Origin: QHWK01 sp035315685
GTDB lineage: Bacteria > Acidobacteriota > Vicinamibacteria > Vicinamibacterales > CAVVIG01
Direction of reading: 5' to 3'
Assembly (NCBI GenBank): GCA_035315685.1
Contig: DATFXR010000876.1
Span: 1 to 10,964, forward strand
DNA: 10,964 nt
The position numbers were made by a program, and so were the translations under genes. Positions 6,497 to 10,964 of the stretch are shown in pieces. Position 1 is the stretch's first letter. Every line of letters begins with the position of its first letter. The notes under the pieces are model-generated. The model was not told where the DNA came from, searched no databases, and saw only the letters and a list, made by a program, of their open reading frames with translations.

Positions 6497-7603
6497 GTGA
6501 CTCTCGACGACCTGCGCCGCGCGGCGGTCGCGCGCACGCTCTTCGCACCCACGACTCTGCAGCGCGCTCTCGACCGCCTCGGCTTCGTCCAGGCCGATCC
6601 GATCCGCGCGCCGGCGCGCGCGCAGGACCTCACGCTGCGCCACCGCGTGGTCGACTACCGCGCCGGCGATCTCGAACGGCGCTATGCGGAGCTCGATGTG
6701 CACGAGGACGTCTTCGTGAACTACGGCTTCGTCACCGCCGCGGTGCAGGCGTTGATGCACCCGCGCGGCGGCCCGGCGCCGTGGAAGGCGGGACACGGCC
6801 GACGCGTCCGTGCCCTGCTCGACTTCGTCCGCTCGCGCGGCTCGGTGCACCCGCGCGACGTGGATCGCCATTTCTCGCACGGCACCGTCACCAATTACTG
6901 GGGCGGCTCGTCCAATGCCACCACCCACCTGCTCGATGCGATGCACTACCGCGGACTGCTGCGCATCGTGCGCCGCGACGCCGGCATCCGGATCTACACC
7001 GCCTACCAACACGAGCCGGTCGCGAACGACGCAGCCACGCGTCGCGCGCACCTCGACGGGCTGGTCGACGTGATCGTCGGGATGTATGCCCCGCTCCCGG
7101 CGCTCAGCCTGTCGATGCTGGTCAGACGGCTGCGCTATGCAGTGCCGCAATGGACCGGTGAGCTGACGCACACCTTGCAACGCGCGAAGCAGCGGCTCGC
7201 CCATCATCGCGTGAACGGCGTCGACTGGTACGCGCCGGCCGACGCGGTCGCCAGCGATGGCCCTGACGATGGAGTACGTCTGCTGGCACCGTTCGATCCA
7301 GTCGTCTGGGATCGACGACGGTTCGAGCTGCTGTGGGGGTGGGCGTACCGCTTCGAGGCGTACACACCGGTGCCCAAGCGGAAACTCGGTTACTACGCGC
7401 TTCCGCTGCTGTGGCAAGACCGGGTGATCGGCTGGGGCAACCTCTCGATGAAGGGGGCGACGCTGCAGGCGAACTTCGGATACGTCGCCTCGCGGCCGCC
7501 CCGCGACCGAGCTTTCCGCCCCGCGCTCGACGACGAGCTGGATCGATTTCGGCGCTTTCTGGATGTCGCGGGACGCGGGGAAGGCAACCGCGCAGCACGC
7601 TGA
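6497..7603 (+). CDS. YcaQ/AlkX-like winged-helix DNA glycosylase (HTH_42 / DUF1006)
   Basis: A 368-residue member of the AlkZ/YcaQ superfamily, tandem winged-helix DNA glycosylases; characterised members excise alkylated bases and unhook interstrand crosslinks. The N-terminal helix LDDLRRAAVART leads to LGFVQADPIRAPARAQDL, where Gln32-Ala33-Asp34 is the QxD catalytic motif of the YcaQ/AlkX branch (the AlkZ branch has QxQ). The family hallmark YTPVPKRKLGYYALPLLWQDRVIGW lies at about residues 288-312. The length is slightly below E. coli YcaQ (about 410). It is cytoplasmic and acts on DNA. It starts with GTG, divergent from the secreted-protein gene. The last residues (GNRAAR) and the stop codon fall in a dispersed-type repeat, so the natural C-terminus may have been altered. 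No antibiotic cluster is nearby, which favours a housekeeping repair role over self-resistance. Confidence 0.88.
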   Translation: MTLDDLRRAAVARTLFAPTTLQRALDRLGFVQADPIRAPARAQDLTLRHRVVDYRAGDLERRYAELDVHEDVFVNYGFVTAAVQALMHPRGGPAPWKAGHGRRVRALLDFVRSRGSVHPRDVDRHFSHGTVTNYWGGSSNATTHLLDAMHYRGLLRIVRRDAGIRIYTAYQHEPVANDAATRRAHLDGLVDVIVGMYAPLPALSLSMLVRRLRYAVPQWTGELTHTLQRAKQRLAHHRVNGVDWYAPADAVASDGPDDGVRLLAPFDPVVWDRRRFELLWGWAYRFEAYTPVPKRKLGYYALPLLWQDRVIGWGNLSMKGATLQANFGYVASRPPRDRAFRPALDDELDRFRRFLDVAGRGEGNRAAR

Positions 7604-7657
7604 GCACGCAGAGAACTCAATCGCTCTTTCACACTACAGACGATCCGTTTGTACGGT

Positions 7658-7705
7658 GTGTCCGCCTTCAGGCGGACCCTGAGAAGTCCGGCCAAAGCCG
7701 GACAC
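7658..7705. repeat. REP-like twin-hairpin element
   Basis: Two perfect 7-bp hairpins lie 8 nt apart: GTCCGCC-TTCA-GGCGGAC (7660-7677) and GTCCGGC-CAAA-GCCGGAC (7686-7703). The outer edges GTGTCCG (7658-7664) and CGGACAC (7699-7705) are also complementary, so the whole unit can form one larger fold. This arrangement is typical of paired REP/BIME elements, which are often mobilised by RAYT transposases; no such gene is in the window. It sits 54 bp after the YcaQ-like stop codon and could protect or end that transcript. Confidence 0.7.
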
Positions 7706-7738
7706 TACGTGCAACAGAGAAACGAGACCCATTCTTAA

Positions 7739-7901
7739 TAAGAGCGAGGTTGCAAAATTAGCTCGCTCACGGGTGGCCGCGAACGGGGCCGCCCCGCCGG
7801 GCGCGGAGCCGTGGGCCGTGACAAGTGCTCTTCTGGCGAGCACCCGGTGGGACTGTTCGCGGACAGGACCCGCCTCGAGCTAATCTTGCAACGCACTCTA
7901 A
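7739..7901. ncRNA. Candidate structured RNA or MITE-like element with four-helix junction
   Basis: A long closing stem pairs 7749-7765 with 7876-7892 (16 of 17 positions), with a weaker extension to about 7739 and 7901. Inside it three hairpins follow almost without spacers. P2 is TCACGG/CCGTGA (7767-7772 / 7816-7821) containing CGGGG-CCG-CCCCG (7784-7796). P3 is GTGCTC/GAGCAC (7825-7830 / 7838-7843). P4 is CTGTT-CGCG-GACAG (7853-7866), with GGG/CCC outside it. Such a cloverleaf is more ordered than expected by chance in a 343-bp spacer between convergent genes. No known RNA family was recognised and the transcribed strand is unclear; CTTAAT (7734-7739) is a weak + strand -10. A non-autonomous mobile element with terminal inverted repeats is the main alternative. 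Confidence 0.35.
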
Positions 7902-7946
7902 GTCTTCGCGATCTCTGCGGGCTCCGCGGTTGCTTTTCTCGTCGCG

Positions 7947-10091
7947 CTACGGAACCACGACGATCGGCGCGCGCCAGAAGGCCACCTTCTGGGCGGTGGC
8001 GTCCAGCACGGTGACCTGGCAGTCGTACGGTCCCGGCGAGAGGCTCGCCAGCGGAAGACTGAATCGCAGCGGCACGGCCTTCGTCTTCGGATCGAGCCCG
8101 TCAGTGACGGCGAGCGGCGTCGTCTCCAGCGCCTTCGCGTCGCCGCGATAAAAGCTCACGAACGCGACCAGCGGCTGCGTGGTCGTCTGCCCGCGCTGAT
8201 ACGCCTGCACGAACACGTAGAGATCGCGTTGCTTGCTGAAGACGCGCGTCACGCTGGGAATCAGCTTCTGGCCGCCGTGCACCAGCGGGTTGGCAGCCTC
8301 GGCGTCCACCTTCTGCTTCACGCTGAAGATCGCGTCGCTCAGCGCGACCCGCTGGCTGCTCAGGACGACCGTGCTGATCGGCACGCGCTGGGTCTCGCGA
8401 TTCAGATTCGGCACGGCGAACGACGTCTGATAGGTGCCGATGCGGCCGGTCTCCGCGTCCCGCGCCAGAATCTTGATCAGGTATTTGCCGGGCAGCAGCG
8501 TGAACCCGGTCTCGTACTGAATCGGCCGCTTCGCGAGCTGCCCCGCCGCCGCATCACTCAACCGGATGTCGAGCTTGTCGCGGACGTTTTGTACGGTCAC
8601 GCCGTACTCGTCCTTCACTTCGCCGATGAAGTCGATCAGCGTGCGCTGTGCGCCGCGCCGCTGCGCGAGCGCCAGCTCGCTGCCCGGAATCTTCACGGCG
8701 ACGGGAACGAAGTACTCGGCGCTGTTCAACTGGAAGTAGTTGACCTCCATCGCGATCGAAATCTCGGTGACCGGGTTCTCGAGCATCAGCGCTTCCTCGA
8801 GCTGACGCTCCTTGTCCGCGGCATTGAACCTGGCGAACTCCTTGTCGGCGAAATACCCCTGGCGATAAGCGAGCTCGCCGGCCGTTCCCGGCGCCAGCGA
8901 CACGCGCACCCGGTGGAAGCGCCCGTCGTTCGCCGGATGCGTGGAGTAGTAGCCGAGGATGTAGTAGCTCGCCACCGACTCGGCCGCCTGGACGATCCCC
9001 TGCGCGAGATCGTTGTAGTCGAACAGCGCCGTCCCGCCGGTGTCCTTCGCGAGCGCGTACAACGTGTCCTGCGATCGCTGGAAGCTGGTGATCGAATTCT
9101 GCGCGAGCTGGCCCGTGAAGGTGCCGAGCCCGCCCGGCGACGGCCGCGTGGCATCACCGAGCGGCGCGTCCGCGACCAGCCCGCGCGCGTCGATCGGATG
9201 CAGCGACACGTTCGCACGAATCGCCGCATTGATCGTCGCGCGCAGCTGCGCCTGATTGTCGACGCCGTTCAGACGCAGGCCGCTGGCGAAATAAATCAGC
9301 TGCTTCTGCTCGGGCAGCGCCCGCAGCAGCGTCGCCGCGGTCTGGAGAGCCGACAACTGGCGATCGGTATTCAGGATGCTGAACTCCGCATCGTCCTGGC
9401 CGAACGCCGTGCCGATGTCGGTGTTGTCGGGGATGCCGTCCCCGTCCTTGTCGTCGCCGAAGATCAGCGTCTGCATCACTTCGCGCAACTGCGCGCGATC
9501 GTCGGTGAAGTCCTGCTTGACGCGCACGGCGCCGCCGCCGAACGTCATGATCGCGACCACGTCCGACGGCCGCATCTGCGTGCCGACGAAGCGCAGGGCG
9601 GCGGCATAGGCCCGCGCCTGATCGGCCGGCGGCATCGCGGTGAGGTCGAAATAGAGAACGAGCAGACGCCGATCGCGATAGCGAGTGTCGCCGGGCGGCG
9701 GCGTGACGATTTGGCTCTGCGTCGCCGGCGACGACGGCGGCACGACCGTCGGCCGTGGTACCGCCTCTGTCGCCGACGGCTCGGTGCGCCGGTCGGGCAG
9801 CCGCTCGAACTCGACGAAGGAGACTGTCTGCGGCTCGCCGTCTTCGGTGAGCACGAAATCCTTCGCGCTCAACCCCTCGACCGCGCGGCCGTCCTTGTCC
9901 TTGACGCTCACGATCTGGACCATAAGCCGCGTCCCTGATCGGAAAGTCGGCGGTGTCGGCGGCGGCTGCGCTGACGCCGCGGCCGCTGACAAGGTTAGAA
10001 GGACAACAAAGGAAAAAGAGGAAACCAGGCGCAGCTTCCCCTTTGTGTCCTCTGTTGCCCTTTGTGCCCTTGTCAGCTGCAGGCGCTGCAT
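7947..10091 (-). CDS. VWFA-related acidobacterial secreted protein
   Basis: A 714-residue protein of the VWFA-related acidobacterial type. ATG at 10091 is chosen because it overlaps the receptor stop codon (TGATG) and gives a signal peptide cleaved near ASA41-Q42. A Pro-rich linker and a strand-rich domain (residues 53-98, SVKDKDGRAVEGLSAKDFVLTEDGEPQTV type) precede the VWA-like domain (about 138-400). The metal site is degenerate: DxSxS is replaced by D149-L-T-A-M. An acidic loop DKDGDGIPDNTD (214-225) resembles a calcium-binding thrombospondin type 3 repeat. Conserved family stretches include FSILNTDRQLSALQTAA and ASYYILGYYS. The C-terminal 300 residues look like Ig-like beta domains (ETGFTLLPGKYLIKILARD). 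It is probably periplasmic or surface-exposed. Function is unknown; the adjacent TonB receptor points to an envelope role. Confidence 0.9.
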   Translation of the reverse strand: MQRLQLTRAQRATEDTKGKLRLVSSFSFVVLLTLSAAAASAQPPPTPPTFRSGTRLMVQIVSVKDKDGRAVEGLSAKDFVLTEDGEPQTVSFVEFERLPDRRTEPSATEAVPRPTVVPPSSPATQSQIVTPPPGDTRYRDRRLLVLYFDLTAMPPADQARAYAAALRFVGTQMRPSDVVAIMTFGGGAVRVKQDFTDDRAQLREVMQTLIFGDDKDGDGIPDNTDIGTAFGQDDAEFSILNTDRQLSALQTAATLLRALPEQKQLIYFASGLRLNGVDNQAQLRATINAAIRANVSLHPIDARGLVADAPLGDATRPSPGGLGTFTGQLAQNSITSFQRSQDTLYALAKDTGGTALFDYNDLAQGIVQAAESVASYYILGYYSTHPANDGRFHRVRVSLAPGTAGELAYRQGYFADKEFARFNAADKERQLEEALMLENPVTEISIAMEVNYFQLNSAEYFVPVAVKIPGSELALAQRRGAQRTLIDFIGEVKDEYGVTVQNVRDKLDIRLSDAAAGQLAKRPIQYETGFTLLPGKYLIKILARDAETGRIGTYQTSFAVPNLNRETQRVPISTVVLSSQRVALSDAIFSVKQKVDAEAANPLVHGGQKLIPSVTRVFSKQRDLYVFVQAYQRGQTTTQPLVAFVSFYRGDAKALETTPLAVTDGLDPKTKAVPLRFSLPLASLSPGPYDCQVTVLDATAQKVAFWRAPIVVVP
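10001..10074 (-). repeat. Repeat-derived segment encoding the signal peptide region of the VWFA protein
   Basis: On the + strand GGACAACAAAGG (10001-10012) is nearly the reverse complement of CCTTTGTGTCC (10040-10050; one extra base), followed by further CTTTGTGCCC-like units to 10074. Motifs of this 'CACAAAGGRCA' kind are common intergenic repeats in such genomes. Here they are read through as codons 6-31 of the VWFA gene (TRAQRATEDTKGKLR and the start of the hydrophobic core). The segment is visibly richer in A/T than its surroundings. Confidence 0.5.
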
Positions 10092-10964
10092 CAGAACCTC
10101 ACCCGCAGCGTGCTCTGTACTTTTCGCATCGGGTTCGCGACCGTCGGCAAACCGAACTGTGGACTGCCGACCACCGCGTTCACGTTCGCGTAGGTGACGG
10201 TGTTCAGCAGGTTGGTCGCGTTGATCCGCCAGTCGAGCGTCAGACGGTCGCCCCAGAGAAACGACCGACCGACGCTCGCGTCGAAGCCGAACTGCGCGGA
10301 TCCGGTGAGCGAATTGCGCCCGGCGTCGCCCCAGCGACCGGGTGGCGGAGCGGTGTACGCCGACGGATTCGCGTAGAACCCGTCGGGGATCGAACCGCCT
10401 GCACCAATCACATTCGCGCGAACCGTTCCGGTCACACCGGTGCCGGACACCGGTGTCAGGTAGATCGGCGTGAACGGAAGCCCGCTGCCGGCCATCAGCT
10501 GAACGGTGATCGTCCATCCGTTGAGCAGGCGTCCGCGCATGCCGCCGTCGAGCACGCCGCCGCCGTGGATGCCGACGCCGGTCGTGTACTGAAACTGCGC
10601 CGTCACGAGATGACGCTGATCGAAGTTCGAAGGCCCCTCCTCCGCGTCGAGATGCAGCCAGTCCTGCGCGATGGCGGAGCCATCGAGCTTCACCCCGGTG
10701 AACGCGCCGGCATCGTCGGTCGCCTCCGCGAGCGTGTACTGCACCATCGCGGCGAGCCCGCCGCGCAGGCGCCGGCGCACCTGCAGCTGACCGGCCTGAC
10801 GGTTGGAGTGGCCGTTCGACCCCAGGTACACGAAGCCGGCGGGACAACTCGGACACGGGTTCGACGCACCGGGAGGAACCGTATTCGGCAGAAACTCCTG
10901 AACGAGATGACGGCCCGCCGTACCGAGGTACGTGGCCGTCATCGTGAGCGACGCCGGCAGATCG
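10091..10964 (-). CDS. TonB-dependent receptor (Oar-like), C-terminal part
   Basis: Only the C-terminal 290 residues are in the window; the gene continues beyond 10964 in an open frame. The sequence shows outer-membrane barrel strands of a large TonB-dependent receptor of the Oar/carboxypeptidase-regulatory-domain type common in Acidobacteriota: ATYLGTAGRHL, VQYTLAEATDDAG, SNFDQRHLVTAQFQY, LLNGWTITVQLMAGSGLPFTP, FGFDASVGRSF, LDWRINATNLLNTVTYANVN and a final strand RKVQSTLRVRF ending in Phe, the usual barrel-assembly signal. FDQRH and NLLN are characteristic of the group. Such receptors import ligands such as glycans or metal chelates with energy from TonB; the ligand here is unknown. Its stop codon overlaps the VWFA start codon by one base, so the two are translationally coupled. 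Confidence 0.9.
   Translation of the reverse strand, partial: DLPASLTMTATYLGTAGRHLVQEFLPNTVPPGASNPCPSCPAGFVYLGSNGHSNRQAGQLQVRRRLRGGLAAMVQYTLAEATDDAGAFTGVKLDGSAIAQDWLHLDAEEGPSNFDQRHLVTAQFQYTTGVGIHGGGVLDGGMRGRLLNGWTITVQLMAGSGLPFTPIYLTPVSGTGVTGTVRANVIGAGGSIPDGFYANPSAYTAPPPGRWGDAGRNSLTGSAQFGFDASVGRSFLWGDRLTLDWRINATNLLNTVTYANVNAVVGSPQFGLPTVANPMRKVQSTLRVRF

Larger units (their letters stand above)
7584..7933. repeat. Outer imperfect inverted repeat bracketing the convergent intergenic region
   Basis: The left arm starts GCAACCGCGCAGC (7584-7596) within the last codons of the YcaQ-like gene and continues to CGCAGAGA (7607-7614). The right arm, read on the minus strand, is GCAACCGCGGAGC (7933-7921, 12 of 13 identical), followed by CGCAGAGA (7919-7912). 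These look like two opposed copies of an intergenic repeat of the 'CGCAGAG' type. Within the right arm GCGG-GCT-CCGC (7917-7927), followed by TTTT at 7934-7937, could be a weak + strand terminator. Confidence 0.55.

Noticed and set aside
6430..6633. 68-codon N-terminal extension of the secreted HExxGH protein
   Set aside because: It is Arg-rich, overlaps the divergent YcaQ-like gene, and would bury the signal peptide.
5777..7417. A 546-codon minus-strand open frame spanning parts of two genes
   Set aside because: It crosses the divergent promoter region and overlaps two well-supported genes in other frames; no recognisable domain.
7749..7892. Integron attC site
   Set aside because: attC sites read RYYYAAC at the left end and GTTRRRY at the right. 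Here the arms have GTT on the left and AAC on the right, and no integrase or cassette layout is present.
7739..7901. 6S RNA
   Set aside because: The length and long closing stem are suggestive, but the fold by eye is a four-helix junction rather than one rod with a central bubble.
8229..9938. A 569-codon open frame on the + strand, antisense to the VWFA gene
   Set aside because: It is a GC-driven shadow: Arg/His/Val-rich with no recognisable domain, while the minus frame has clear family similarity over the same bases.
10092..10856. Upstream extension of the VWFA reading frame by 255 codons
   Set aside because: The extension is Arg-rich and overlaps the receptor in another frame, and the ATG at 10091 is followed by a proper signal peptide.

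Overview
The window looks like chromosomal DNA of a high-GC Acidobacteriota, most likely of the Vicinamibacteria type. This is inferred from gene content: an ADOP-type duplicated permease, a VWFA-related acidobacterial secreted protein directly behind a large TonB-dependent receptor, and intergenic regions filled with short inverted and tandem repeats. No phage, plasmid, CRISPR, IS transposase, tRNA or rRNA gene was seen.

Layout. Bases 1-184 (+) hold the 3' end of a P1-family (DmpA/S58) peptidase. A 165-bp spacer follows with G-rich heptamer repeats in opposed orientation and two small hairpins. Then come an ADOP ABC-type permease (350-2770, +) and a MetX-like alpha/beta hydrolase (2801-3802, +). 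These face three minus-strand genes: a CASTOR-like ACT-domain protein (3804-4181), a class I SAM methyltransferase (4336-5157), and a secreted protein of unknown family with a zinc-peptidase-like HExxGH motif and a beta-strand-rich C-terminus (5179-6429). Divergent from the last is a YcaQ/AlkX-like winged-helix DNA glycosylase (6497-7603, +). A 343-bp convergent intergenic region (7604-7946) is packed with nested inverted repeats, one of which folds by eye into a compact four-helix junction and may be a structured RNA. The window ends with a minus-strand operon: the 3' part of a TonB-dependent receptor (10091-10964), translationally coupled to a VWFA-related protein (7947-10091).

The genes do not form one obvious pathway. 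The receptor-VWFA pair is the only clear functional unit, an envelope module. The other genes are mostly single transcription units. Four of them (starts at 2801, 5157, 6429, 6497) lack a Shine-Dalgarno sequence and have a -10-like hexamer 7-8 nt before the start codon, which suggests leaderless transcripts.

The best candidates for something undescribed are the structured inverted repeat at 7739-7901 and the HExxGH...ExxRAD protein at 5179-6429. Both rest on inspection by eye and need the tests listed.
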